From the NCBI RefSeq assembly GCF_014207855.1, contig NZ_JACHKZ010000033.1, forward strand, positions 1 through 39,617: DNA of 39,617 nucleotides, read 5' to 3'. The number at the start of each line of letters is the position of its first letter. Position 1 is the first letter of the stretch. Origin of the DNA: Comamonas odontotermitis (GTDB taxonomy: Bacteria; Pseudomonadota; Gammaproteobacteria; Burkholderiales; Burkholderiaceae_C). This document shows, in pieces, positions 1 through 6,756 of the stretch. Made by a program: the position numbers and the translations under genes. The notes under the pieces were generated by a model. It was not told the DNA's origin and did no database searches. It saw nothing but the letters and a program-made list of their open reading frames with translations.

Positions 1-146
1 TTGAGCGACAGGTGGCCGAGCTCAATATCCGGGCATCCATCCTCAATCGCTTCACCGAGCTGGGCACGCCCCAAACGGTGGCCGTGGCATAACTAAGTCT
101 GGGGTTTGGGGAGACTCAGTCTCAAACCGATTTATGCAACAAAGCC
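1..146 (+). mobile_element. IS5/IS903-like insertion sequence, right end (partial)
   Basis: This is the 3' end of an insertion sequence whose body lies left of the window. It holds the last 29 codons of a transposase and then about 54 bp ending in the 18-bp terminal repeat GATTTATGCAACAAAGCC at 129-146. Read inwards the repeat is GGCTTTGTTGCATAAATC, which from memory differs at one base from the IS903 end; that places it in the IS5 family. The same end, inverted, closes the window at 39525-39617, with one base difference in the shared stretch. The insertion removed the N-terminal part of the adjacent TniA-type transposase. Confidence 0.85.
3..92 (+). CDS. IS5-family transposase, C-terminal fragment
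   Basis: An open frame enters from the left edge and ends at TAA 90-92, giving a 29-residue tail that finishes LNRFTELGTPQTVAVA. The frame sits directly inside the terminal repeat, as expected for the C-terminus of an IS5-family DDE transposase. The catalytic part is outside the window. The family is inferred from the terminal repeat and not from catalytic residues. The right-hand copy at 39579-39617 encodes the same last 12 residues. Confidence 0.7.
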   Translation, partial: ERQVAELNIRASILNRFTELGTPQTVAVA

Positions 147-825
147 GCACCGCATGGTGCTGTTCAACCAGGACTTCATGATTGCTACCTGCCCACCCGT
201 GGACCGGGCAGGTCAGCGCCGCGTGCATGGCCAGCGCGGGGTCAAGGTCAATGACTTGCTGTACTGGAACCCACGCTTTGCCGAGCCCCACATCGCAGGA
301 CAAAGCTTGCAGGTACGCTACGACCCTTGGGATGCTTCGAGCGTCTATGTGTGGGCCAACAACACCTGGCTGCGCGCGCAATGCCGCAGCCTCCTGAGCC
401 TGGGCCACCGAAGCGAAAGCGAGCGTATGGCGCTCAGTGAAGAGTACCGCAATCGCAGCGGCACCAAGGTCAATGACGCGCTCTCCGCGCAGCGTCTGCA
501 GGAGTTCCTGCAAACCTTCACGCCCGAAGGCGCGCTGGCCCAGGCCATGGAGCGCCATCAAGAAAACCGCTTGCTTTACGGAAAGCTCGCACTGGCCAAT
601 GTCTCGGAGGTCATCGTTCCGCGCAAACCTGGCTTGCTCACGAAGGCAGCAAATGCGTCTGTCACCAATGAGGCGCCACCAGCGGGCAACCAGCAGAGAC
701 CGCTGGCGCGGAAAAATGCGCCTCCACAACTGCATCAACCCAGCGAGCTGAAAGGAACTCGCCTGACAGACAACACCGATGCCGCTGGCATTCAAGACTC
801 CACCGATTTGTTTGATACGTTCTAA
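147..825 (+). pseudogene. tniA: TniA/TnsB-like transposase, 5'-truncated by IS
   Basis: About 226 residues remain of a Mu/TniA-type transposase (family usually 500-700 aa). The frame runs back into the IS end, so the codons before 147 are not original. What remains is the Mu-transposase C-terminal beta-barrel domain: GQRGVKVNDLLYWNP is followed by GQSLQVRYDPWDASSVYVW, the signature stretch of this domain in TniA/TnsB proteins. A charged linker and a short tail follow; in TnsB proteins such a tail contacts the ATPase. The DDE catalytic core (DNA cleavage and strand transfer) is missing, so the element cannot transpose by itself. It lies 11 bp upstream of tniB in the same direction, giving the standard tniA-tniB-tniQ order. 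Confidence 0.85.
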
Positions 826-836
826 AGCGCTGCACC

Positions 837-1862
837 ATGACCTCCATTCCCAACACCATCCCTGCAGCACAAGCTTGCGTAAAGACCTCCAAACAGTTGA
901 GCCAGCTGCGTATCAACCACACGCGTATCCGTGACCTCGCGACAGAAATGCGCTCGCTCATCTACCCGGACAGCCAAAGCGGCATTCTGCTGGTCGTAGG
1001 CCCCACCGGTGTCGGCAAAAGCACCTTGAGCAAATACCTTGTAGAGCTGCAGCTCAAAGCCACCAGCAGCCAGATGGACCAGGAAGCACAGCTCGTTCCT
1101 GCCATCTATGTGCAGGCACCAGCCTCCGGAGAGAAATGTTTCTCGTGGCGCCTGCTGTATGAACGTTTACTCGAACAACTCGAAGGCGACGGCCTGGGCC
1201 TGAGTAAGCAAGCCTATGGGGTCGATGCGTCAACGCAGCGCCTGGTACGCCCCATGCGCCAGGGCCGCAGCACGCTGGCAGGTCTGCGCACGGCCGTCGA
1301 GCGTGCGCTGCGCCAGCGCGGCACACGCCTCTTGGTCATTGACGAAGCGGCCCATATCTTTAGCCAAGTCAGCAAGACCGAGATGCAGTCGAATCTGAAC
1401 ACGCTCAAATCGCTGGCCAACGAATGCGGCACGCAGATTGTGCTGACCGGCTCCTATGACCTGTACCACCTGGTGTCCCTGTCGGCCCAGCTGGCCCGGC
1501 GCATTCATGTGTTGCACTTTGAGCGCTATCGCTACGACCGCCCGGGCGATGTGCAGGCCTTCCACACCTGCCTGCGCCAGTTTGAAGCGCAGCTGCCCCA
1601 CCTGTGGAAGGGCCAGTTGGTGCCACACACCGAAGCCTTGATGGAGAACACCCTGGGCTGTGTCGGCACCTTGAGCGGCGTGCTCACCCGTGCAGCGCGT
1701 CTGGCAGAAGATGCCGGCCACTGGGATGTCGATTACCTGCAGCGCACCTTGCTCACCCATGCGCAGGTGAATCGCATTCTGGAAGAAATCACGGATGGCG
1801 AGCTGGCCGTGGACCCCAGCCTCACCCGTGAATCAGTTGATGCCAAGCACAAGTCGGCATAA
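837..1862 (+). CDS. tniB: TniB-like AAA+ ATPase, transposition regulator
   Basis: 341 aa. It has a Walker A motif GPTGVGKST at residues 55-63, a Walker B motif LLVIDE at about 165-170 followed by AAHI, and a sensor-1-like VLTGSYD near 202-208. This is the architecture of TniB/TnsC/IstB-like AAA+ ATPases. In Tn7/Tn5053-type elements these proteins form ATP-dependent filaments on DNA and connect target selection (TniQ) to the transposase (TniA). The start at 837 lies 11 bp after the tniA stop, and tniQ follows 14 bp after its own stop, so the three genes form one operon. The gene looks intact, although its transposase partner is truncated. Confidence 0.85.
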   Translation: MTSIPNTIPAAQACVKTSKQLSQLRINHTRIRDLATEMRSLIYPDSQSGILLVVGPTGVGKSTLSKYLVELQLKATSSQMDQEAQLVPAIYVQAPASGEKCFSWRLLYERLLEQLEGDGLGLSKQAYGVDASTQRLVRPMRQGRSTLAGLRTAVERALRQRGTRLLVIDEAAHIFSQVSKTEMQSNLNTLKSLANECGTQIVLTGSYDLYHLVSLSAQLARRIHVLHFERYRYDRPGDVQAFHTCLRQFEAQLPHLWKGQLVPHTEALMENTLGCVGTLSGVLTRAARLAEDAGHWDVDYLQRTLLTHAQVNRILEEITDGELAVDPSLTRESVDAKHKSA

Positions 1863-1876
1863 GAGGGAACTGCTCC

Positions 1877-3334
1877 ATGACTACATCCCCCTCCATGATT
1901 GCATCTCCTATCGCAACCACCAATCCTCGCTCGGTGCTGCATGCCTTGAAGCCTTTGGGCCAAGGCAGTGACCAGGCCGAGAGCCTGTTGAGCTACTTTT
2001 GCAGACTGGCGCTGTCGCACAGCACCTCCACCCTTGAGCTGTCGCGCAAGCTGATGGCGTATATGGGGAACTCCGTGGGCAATGAGCCTGGCGCTGCAGT
2101 CAACGCCAAGTACGCCTGGTATGAGCGCAAAATCTCGGGCTTGGGTGACGGCGCCAAGACCTATACCGAGGCCTTGGCTGCCACCACTTCCGTGGTGGGG
2201 CTGGAGCGCCATACCTTCCTGCCCTGGCAAGGCGTGATTCCCGGCAATGGTCTGGCTTTGCACAAGTGCGGCCAGTTCTGTCCGTATTGCCTGCAAGAAG
2301 ACCTGGACAGTGGTGGCACGCCGTATCTGCGGCTGTGCTGGGAGCCTGTACTGGTGTCGGTATGCCACAAGCATGGCACGCCCTTGGTGCACCACTGTCC
2401 GCATTGCGGGGTGGACAAGGCCCGGCATACTTCGGCGTTCACGGTAGTGGGCTGGTGTGGTAAATGCGGGATGTTTATGGGTCAACCGCGCCCGCCAGTC
2501 AGTTCCAACCAGCCCCTGTATGACGCTGCGTCCGACGATGCTGCTGGCGAAGTGGCGCTGTGGCAAGCGCAGCAGATTGCCCGCTTGGTGGAAGTGCAAC
2601 AGTCCGCGGGGTTTGAGCCACCACTGCGCGATGGGGTGATTGCTGCTATCGAACGCGTGATTGAGACCATGTGCGCAGGCCAGTACTCACTGCTGGCCAA
2701 ACAAGTGGGTATTGCCAAGGCGACCTTGCATACCTGGTTGCGCGAATCTCGCACGCCCCAGGTCGATATCAGTTTGCGCATCGCCTGCTTTGCGCACTTG
2801 GACCTGGCTGATTTGCTGATGGGGAATATGGACGGCTGGTCTCCGCCAGTGGCCAACCACCAGTTGGCCCTTGCCCTAGACTACCCTGCTCGCCCCGAGT
2901 GGAACCGCCGGGTGCATACCCATGACTGGGAGGCTATCGAGGACAAGCTACAAGCGATGCTCCTGCAGCCTATGCCAGTGTCGCTCATGCATGCAGCCAG
3001 TGTGGTGCAGATGCCGCCCCGGATGCTGTACATGAAGTGCAATAAGACGGCGCGCAGGATTGCCAATCGCTGGCTCACCTATCTCAAACGCCGCCAGCAG
3101 TCCCATGTGGTTGCAGCATGGCCATTCTTGGAGAGTGCATGCCGGCAGTTGCTGGACAGAGGCATCAGTCCCAATATGCGTGAAATTGAGCCGCTGGTGC
3201 CCGCGGACATCCTCAACCGGGTGTGCAACTGCTGGGATGTGTTGCGTGAGGTGCGGGGGCATATCGAGAGCAGCGAGTACGCAACGGCGGCACTTTGCGG
3301 CCACCATTACCCGCAGAGATGGGTGCAAGAGTAG
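1877..3334 (+). CDS. tniQ: TniQ family target-selection protein
   Basis: 485 aa. The N-terminus has the TniQ motif GSDQAESLLSYFCRLALSH (about residues 30-48). A zinc-finger region follows with paired cysteines and histidines: C135-x2-C138, C154, C163/H166, C174-x2-C177 and C194-x2-C197. A helix-turn-helix-like segment lies around residues 275-300 (SLLAKQVGIAKATLHTWL). TniQ proteins bind the target DNA, or a guide complex in CRISPR-associated transposons, and recruit the TniB ATPase. No resolvase (tniR), cas gene or CRISPR array lies nearby. It is the last gene of the tniABQ operon; about 890 bp without a convincing gene follow. Confidence 0.85.
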   Translation: MTTSPSMIASPIATTNPRSVLHALKPLGQGSDQAESLLSYFCRLALSHSTSTLELSRKLMAYMGNSVGNEPGAAVNAKYAWYERKISGLGDGAKTYTEALAATTSVVGLERHTFLPWQGVIPGNGLALHKCGQFCPYCLQEDLDSGGTPYLRLCWEPVLVSVCHKHGTPLVHHCPHCGVDKARHTSAFTVVGWCGKCGMFMGQPRPPVSSNQPLYDAASDDAAGEVALWQAQQIARLVEVQQSAGFEPPLRDGVIAAIERVIETMCAGQYSLLAKQVGIAKATLHTWLRESRTPQVDISLRIACFAHLDLADLLMGNMDGWSPPVANHQLALALDYPARPEWNRRVHTHDWEAIEDKLQAMLLQPMPVSLMHAASVVQMPPRMLYMKCNKTARRIANRWLTYLKRRQQSHVVAAWPFLESACRQLLDRGISPNMREIEPLVPADILNRVCNCWDVLREVRGHIESSEYATAALCGHHYPQRWVQE

Positions 3335-3449
3335 CTTCAAAGAGAGCTCCCCACACAGCCAACGCGTTGTCCTGAATTCGTATTTAAGGACTGAAAACCT
3401 CATTCTGCCCGGGCTAAACGAAAACCGTCGAAACCGGCAAACCTGGCAA

Positions 3450-3584
3450 GTTCCAAGTGATTGGATTGCGAGCAATGCGTACATTCGTACGCAAAAGCTA
3501 AGCCACTTGGCATCCAGCACCAGGCCAAGGTTTGGCACAAAATGAACCCTCAAGGGAGTTGCGGCCGACGCAGCTCCTTTTTTT
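3450..3584 (+). ncRNA. Candidate structured small RNA ending in a terminator
   Basis: Four stems lie in a row on the plus strand. The outer stem pairs CCAAGTG (3453-3459) with CACTTGG (3504-3510). Inside it, TGCGTAC (3476-3482) pairs with GTACGCA (3487-3493) across an ATTC loop. Then GCCAA (3524-3528) pairs with TTGGC (3532-3536). Last is the terminator hairpin at 3555-3577 with a T7 tail. No convincing reading frame covers the stretch. It could be an independent small RNA, the structured 3' UTR of tniQ, or a DNA recombination site of the transposon. No family is recognised. Confidence 0.35.
3555..3584 (+). terminator. Rho-independent terminator downstream of tniQ
   Basis: GGAGTTGCG pairs with CGCAGCTCC (one G-U) around the loop GCCGA and is followed by seven T residues (3578-3584). 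It would end plus-strand transcription coming from tniABQ or from the candidate RNA just upstream. Confidence 0.8.
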
Positions 3585-3715
3585 GCGTCGAGGCGTCGGG
3601 CGACTCGGTGCAGCCAAGCCCGCAGCACAGAGTAGACTGCCTTGCTCTGCCCAGTGCACGAAGTTCAACAAAGCTCTTGGCTCACCAGTCTTTGCAACTA
3701 ATTGATTCCAAAAGA

Positions 3716-3746
3716 AAAACCACCTGAGGTGTACCCAGGTGGTTTT
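3716..3746. terminator. Bidirectional terminator
   Basis: AAAACCACCTG (3716-3726) pairs perfectly with CAGGTGGTTTT (3736-3746) around a 9-nt loop. The A-run on one side and T-run on the other let it work in both directions, insulating the transposon module from the ssrA/prophage side. Confidence 0.75.
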
Positions 3747-3808
3747 AATTTGCCAAAAGCTTTAATGTTTAGCACAAATTCTCGATAAAACAAAATGTGT
3801 CCTATCGG

Positions 3809-3849
3809 AAAATAAAGCATAAGGTGTCCAGGGCGGACACTTTATGCTT
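3809..3849 (-). terminator. Terminator downstream of the ssrA 3' end
   Basis: Read on the minus strand, AAGCATAAAGTGTCC pairs with GGACACCTTATGCTT (15 bp, one mismatch) around GCCCT, followed by TATTTT. It lies 38 bp beyond the CCA end of the tmRNA fragment and in the same orientation, so it is probably the original chromosomal ssrA terminator. That implies the sequence left of 3887 is native ssrA-downstream DNA, with the transposon module inserted beyond it. Confidence 0.7.
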
Positions 3850-3886
3850 AACGGCACACATTTCTCTTGTGTGGCGTTGTGCTGTA

Positions 3887-3917
3887 TGGTGGAGCTGGCG
3901 GGAATTGAACCCGCGTC
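3887..3917 (-). other. ssrA: Prophage attachment site: 31-nt 3' end of tmRNA gene
   Basis: On the minus strand the 31 nt begin GACGCGGGTTCAATTCCCG and end CCAGCTCCACCA: the T-arm, acceptor strand and CCA of tmRNA. Immediately 5' of this the sequence (GCATGAATGCTTGACCT) does not resemble the tmRNA body, so this is the duplicated 3' fragment at the distal end of an element, not an intact gene. Phages that integrate in ssrA restore the gene at one end and leave such a fragment at the other. The orientation predicts the intact ssrA and the integrase at higher coordinates, beyond the right edge. Confidence 0.8.
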
Positions 3918-3948
3918 AGGTCAAGCATTCATGCCGCCTCCAGCAAAT

Positions 3949-3970
3949 CGGTGTGATTTCGGTGTGATTT
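3949..3970. repeat. Two tandem 11-bp repeats next to the attachment site
   Basis: CGGTGTGATTT occurs twice back to back at 3949-3959 and 3960-3970, about 30 bp inside the prophage from the ssrA core. Direct repeats at this distance are compatible with integrase arm-type binding sites. Function is inferred from position only. Confidence 0.5.
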
Positions 3971-4004
3971 GGCCTCTAGGTAGACATGAATTCGCTCTGA
4001 AACA

Positions 4005-4064
4005 TTTGCGGAATTGAACCGCCGTCCGCAAATTGCCATTTACTCAATTGAACCAGCGTCCGCA
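4005..4064. repeat. Degenerate copies of the tmRNA T-arm (att-like)
   Basis: The att-core string AATTGAACC-x2-CGTC, seen at 3903-3917, recurs at 4012-4025 and 4046-4060; both extra copies continue into CCGCA. The first extra copy sits inside a perfect 8-bp inverted repeat, TTTGCGGA (4005-4012) and TCCGCAAA (4025-4032). On the minus strand both resemble the ssrA segment TGCGGACGC-GGTTCAATT. They may be remnants of earlier integrations or extra integrase sites. The rest of 3918-4223 holds no gene I can support. Confidence 0.5.
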
Positions 4065-4223
4065 TTTCCATACGCCATCCCTCCAAAATGTGTCATTTTG
4101 AAACATGGCTTTTGGCGGCACTTGACCCGCCTCTGCGCATATAAGTGAAGCCGAACGGTGGCTCAAAACGCTGGTTGCCATAGCGGAGTAACCAGCCGCG
4201 CCTGGACGAGCTCATGAACGAGA

Positions 4224-4418
4224 TCACCAAACTTGCCGTACCAGCCAGAGCTGAGCGAACTCGTATACCTCGCCGTCAATCACAGCGATCTCGTAACCGC
4301 GCCAGACGGCACCCTGTTCTGTGAACTCTTGCAATACAGGATCAACAAGCACGCAGGCACTGACCGGAACGGTGTGCGACTTTGTATCGAACAAATCGAA
4401 CACCTTGCGGTTCCTCAT
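4224..4418 (-). CDS. Hypothetical small protein, prophage end
   Basis: 64 aa, starting MRNRKVFDLFD. I chose the ATG at 4418 because AGGA lies about 10 bp upstream; a longer in-frame extension to 4598 exists but would run through the SOS box and plus-strand promoter region. The protein is acidic and soluble-looking, with no motif I recognise. It is the gene nearest the attachment site, a position usually taken by accessory genes. A plus-strand frame of 93 codons overlaps it, so the coding assignment is moderate. Confidence 0.4.
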   Translation of the reverse strand: MRNRKVFDLFDTKSHTVPVSACVLVDPVLQEFTEQGAVWRGYEIAVIDGEVYEFAQLWLVRQVW

Positions 4419-4531
4419 GGGGTTCTTATCCTGCCTGTATGTAAAGGACAACCTACCGCGCACAGGAAGGGCCAACTCGCTTCGCTTGAGCCGCTTTCCT
4501 TTCCTTCTCAGTAGTGTGACCTCGCAAAACA

Positions 4532-4547
4532 TTGTATAAATATACAG
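4532..4547 (+). promoter_or_regulatory. LexA-like SOS box upstream of a small gene
   Basis: TTGTATAAATATACAG matches the LexA box CTGT-N8-ACAG at all core positions except the first C. It lies 17 bp before the ATG at 4564 and overlaps candidate -10 hexamers (TATAAA, TATACA), so bound LexA would block transcription. Confidence 0.55.
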
Positions 4548-4563
4548 TGTTTTGGAGATCAAC

Positions 4564-4767
4564 ATGATTGGATCAAGATACTGCCAATGGCACATCAAGC
4601 CGCAAGATCAAGGGATCAAGACGCCGGAGCATGAGCGCGCAGACACCATCAAGCCGTCGCGCCCTGAGGCTATGCCCGTTCTGGGCTCTATGATCTGGCG
4701 CTGCGCACCAACGCCTGCGGAAATGAGGGAAGTCTGCCGCGATCTAGGGCCGGATGTGCCGTTTTGA
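4564..4767 (+). CDS. Small protein under a LexA-like box
   Basis: 67 aa, starting MIGSRYCQWHIKPQ and ending CRDLGPDVPF. The ATG at 4564 has GGAG six bases upstream, the best start; an in-frame TTG at 4552 lies inside the SOS-box region. It is one of the few plus-strand genes among minus-strand late genes. There is no signal peptide or membrane segment, and it is Pro/Arg rich. I do not recognise the family. Given its apparent SOS control and prophage location, an antirepressor or another induction-time effector is possible, but this is inference. Confidence 0.5.
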   Translation: MIGSRYCQWHIKPQDQGIKTPEHERADTIKPSRPEAMPVLGSMIWRCAPTPAEMREVCRDLGPDVPF

Positions 4768-4787
4768 CGGTAGTTCTTCGTCAACCT

Positions 4788-5054
4788 TCAACCCCAAAAC
4801 TGCCCATGCAACAGCTTCAGCTTGGAGGCCAGCGTCTCCGAGTCGTTCTGCATGTGCAGGACGGGTGTGGTTCCGATGCTCACATGCTCATACCAGATGT
4901 GAAACGCTTTGGCCTTGGGGATCATGCGGGCGGCGTCTCGGATCGCGCCAGCAATGCAACTCGATGTGAAGCTCAGGGCTTCTGAGTGTTCATTCATGAC
5001 CCGGGCCAGATACTGACCGGGCGCGCTTTTTTCAATGTGCAGGCTCTGGATCAT
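4788..5054 (-). CDS. Hypothetical protein, second gene of SOS-box operon
   Basis: 88 aa, starting MIQSLHIEKSAPGQYLARVM. The start at 5054 overlaps the stop of the upstream gene in an ATGA arrangement, indicating translational coupling; a longer frame to 5192 would run back inside that gene. It is small and soluble-looking with no recognised domain. The upstream partner is a small membrane protein and the pair is preceded by a perfect LexA-type box, so both are expected to be induced on DNA damage. Confidence 0.6.
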   Translation of the reverse strand: MIQSLHIEKSAPGQYLARVMNEHSEALSFTSSCIAGAIRDAARMIPKAKAFHIWYEHVSIGTTPVLHMQNDSETLASKLKLLHGQFWG

Positions 5055-5341
5055 TTTTTCGCTTCGGGGACGAATTGAATGGTGCCTATTTTCTCCGCCG
5101 CGATGCTGCTGGGTGTAGGCCGAATCCAATGGTTCCATAGCCCTTTCATCCAGGCCAGCGCATACAGCACACTCACTGCGAATATGCCCCACTGCTCAGC
5201 ATTCCATGAGGCGTAAAACCAGAACGGCTGCCCAAGCATGCCGAAGATGCAGGCCCACCGTCTGAAAGCCTCCGAGCGCGCCTGAGACAGCCAGGCAGCA
5301 GCAGCCCCAAGCACGGCAATGGCGATCTGATCTATCTGCAT
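5051..5341 (-). CDS. Small membrane protein, first gene of SOS-box operon
   Basis: 96 aa with two to three predicted membrane-spanning stretches: about residues 5-20 (IAIAVLGAAAAWL), 30-46 (CIFGMLGQPFWFYAS) and 50-68 (WGIFAVSVLYALAWMKGLW). A basic and then soluble C-terminus follows. The ATG is 14 bp downstream of the SOS box at 5356-5375. Downstream, the 88-aa gene is coupled by ATGA. It could be a holin-like, exclusion or SOS-toxin membrane protein. The family is not recognised and it sits apart from the canonical lysis cassette. Confidence 0.65.
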   Translation of the reverse strand: MQIDQIAIAVLGAAAAWLSQARSEAFRRWACIFGMLGQPFWFYASWNAEQWGIFAVSVLYALAWMKGLWNHWIRPTPSSIAAEKIGTIQFVPEAKK

Positions 5342-5355
5342 GGGCCACCCTTAAA

Positions 5356-5375
5356 TACTGTTTAAAAATACAGTA
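5356..5375 (-). promoter_or_regulatory. LexA SOS box and promoter
   Basis: TACTGTTTAAAAATACAGTA is a full match to the LexA consensus (CTGT-N8-ACAG with flanking TA and an AT-rich core). On the minus strand it overlaps the -10 hexamer TATACT, which has a TGGAGA -35 candidate 17 bp upstream. LexA bound here would cover the promoter of the 5051-5341 / 4788-5054 operon. Confidence 0.8.
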
Positions 5376-5403
5376 TAACGAACGTGTAATGGGTTCTCCA
5401 TAC

Positions 5404-5443
5404 AAGAAAAAACCTCCCCAGTGCCGTAGTGGCGCCGGGGAGG
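5404..5443 (-). terminator. Terminator after the SnoaL-like gene
   Basis: On the minus strand CCTCCCC and GGGGAGG pair around a GC-rich loop and are followed by TTTTTTCTT. It ends the unit starting at 6029 and separates it from the SOS operon that follows. Confidence 0.75.
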
Positions 5444-5465
5444 CTTACTTTTACGCACCTAAATT

Positions 5466-6029
5466 TCAATCTCGGTGGAAGACTTGGTGAGAAGCGATCA
5501 ACCAACCTCGATCAGTGTTCTTGACAGTCTGGGTTGAGACCCAGCGCTGAGGGCCAAAAGAGTTGCCATGTGAGATTTGGCCCTGCATCATCACCACAGC
5601 GGCAGCTGAGCTTAGATAGGATATCTGAAATGCTTGAATTTCCATTGACCTACTCGGGAGTCGCTCGGCCTCTTTGCTAAAGGCGAAAGCTATATCGTGA
5701 CTTCCACGAAAGCAAGTTCCGTCTGGACTGATAAACACCGCTTCTGGCGTGAAATACGTAGTGTGTCTATCGATAGCTCCATCTAGCCAGGCCTGCATGC
5801 TGAGCCGAATTAGATCCCAGATATCGTTGTCGGGCTCCTCACGGAAGTCAGCAACTTCGCGAGTTTCTATCCAGTGGCTACCTGCGCCAAATTTCTCATT
5901 CCCTGCTTGGACGATAAGGTGCAGTTCATCAACGCCCTTGGTTGAGATGAGCTCCCAAGCACCCTGTCCAGATGCTTCACCAAGCGACTCCCTCACACGC
6001 TCACTTTTACAGATTCGAACTTGCCTCAT
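5466..6029 (-). CDS. SnoaL/NTF2-like fold protein
   Basis: 187 aa. The C-terminal half (about residues 75-187) fits the NTF2/SnoaL/DUF4440 pattern: helices (DLIRLSMQAWLDGAIDRHTTYFT), a turn (PEAVFISPDGTCFRGSHDIA), then long beta strands ending VKNTDRGWLIASHQVF. Enzymes of this fold include ketosteroid isomerase-like and polyketide cyclases, but many are binding proteins; no specific active site can be assigned. The N-terminal 70 residues are a second beta-rich region. It has its own terminator and lies outside the lysis cassette, like an accessory (moron) gene of the lysogen. Confidence 0.55.
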   Translation of the reverse strand: MRQVRICKSERVRESLGEASGQGAWELISTKGVDELHLIVQAGNEKFGAGSHWIETREVADFREEPDNDIWDLIRLSMQAWLDGAIDRHTTYFTPEAVFISPDGTCFRGSHDIAFAFSKEAERLPSRSMEIQAFQISYLSSAAAVVMMQGQISHGNSFGPQRWVSTQTVKNTDRGWLIASHQVFHRD

Positions 6030-6123
6030 ACAAGACTTTCAACGCGGAAGAATAGACAAATTGTATGAGGCAAAAATTATCGATATCGTCACACATTCAC
6101 CAGAATTTTGTTACCGAAGGAAC

Positions 6124-6657
6124 CTAGTTGCAGGCTAAATCATCTTCGCCACCATTCAGGCTTCGCTCAATGTTCACCTGGTCGCACAGCGCGGCTACTT
6201 CGGCGTCTCGCTGTTTAAGAGCGCCTCCGAGTTCCGCGACCACTTCGACGCCTTCTGCAAGCTGGTGGTCGAGGGCTGAGGCTTTATCCGCGAGAGCGCG
6301 GCGGGCAGTGGCGTCGGCTTGGGCTTGCGCGCGATAAGTGGCGGCTCTACTGTCGGCGCTGAGCTGCAGCCTGTGAGCGCGCTCAAGCTCAGAGCGCACA
6401 TCAACAGCAATGTCAGTTTTGAGTGCTGCCAGGCGGTCGGCGTTGTAGATCGTGTCTTTTGCATGCTTGCTCTCCAGTTGGGCGGTTTGGGTTTCGTTGG
6501 CCCGGGCGGCTTCTGCGCGGGTGGCCACGCCCTGGGCCTGCTCGGTCTTGCACTCGGCCACTTTGGATGCGCCACGCCAGCCGTTGACCATCCAGCCACC
6601 ACCAAATGACAAAGCGGCCACCAGGGCCGCTAACGCTAGTTGAATCTGCAGGGTCAT
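6124..6657 (-). CDS. Rz: Rz-like inner-membrane spanin subunit
   Basis: 177 aa with one N-terminal membrane anchor (about residues 5-25, LALAALVAALSFGGGWMV) followed by a long alanine/glutamine/glutamate-rich coiled coil across the periplasm. This is the form of an i-spanin: it pairs with the lipoprotein Rz1 and fuses inner and outer membranes in the last lysis step. GAGG lies 7 bp before the ATG. The gene is last in the lysis cassette and contains the Rz1 frame within it. Cys residues near the C-terminus could form intermolecular disulfides. Confidence 0.85.
   Translation of the reverse strand: MTLQIQLALAALVAALSFGGGWMVNGWRGASKVAECKTEQAQGVATRAEAARANETQTAQLESKHAKDTIYNADRLAALKTDIAVDVRSELERAHRLQLSADSRAATYRAQAQADATARRALADKASALDHQLAEGVEVVAELGGALKQRDAEVAALCDQVNIERSLNGGEDDLACN
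6195..6464 (-). CDS. Rz1: Rz1-like outer-membrane spanin lipoprotein, embedded in Rz
   Basis: This gene lies entirely inside Rz in another frame. From the ATG at 6464 it reads 89 aa with a hydrophobic stretch and lipobox LSALTGC (lipidated Cys33), then a proline-rich region (SSAPTVEPPLIARKPKPTPL) typical of Rz1 o-spanins. The mature protein would be an outer-membrane lipoprotein of about 57 residues that pairs with Rz. The exact start is uncertain: no good ribosome site is seen at 6464, and alternative starts (TTG/CTG) lie closer to the hydrophobic core. Confidence 0.8.
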   Translation of the reverse strand: MQKTRSTTPTAWQHSKLTLLLMCALSLSALTGCSSAPTVEPPLIARKPKPTPLPAALSRIKPQPSTTSLQKASKWSRNSEALLNSETPK

Positions 6658-6756
6658 AGACCGACCTCATGGGCGAGATCAAGGCAGTAGATTGATGTAA
6701 TTTTCATGCAAGGTTCCTCCAACAGAATCGAGATTCTTAACAAGTAGGGGTTAGAT

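Noticed and set aside
52..870. 272-codon minus-strand open frame
   Set aside because: It is antisense to the IS end and tniA, includes IS sequence, and shows no family features; a shadow of high-GC coding DNA.
4091..4099. TGTCATTTT resembling the Tn402/Tn5053 terminal repeat
   Set aside because: Only nine bases match and the following bases do not; it lies inside the prophage rather than at the end of the tniABQ module.
3335..4223. CRISPR array or guide RNA for the TniQ element
   Set aside because: No regular repeat-spacer pattern and no cas genes; only the hairpins and att-like repeats described.
4233..4514. 93-codon plus-strand frame near the attachment site
   Set aside because: No ribosome site and no protein-like pattern; the minus-strand 64-aa frame is slightly better.
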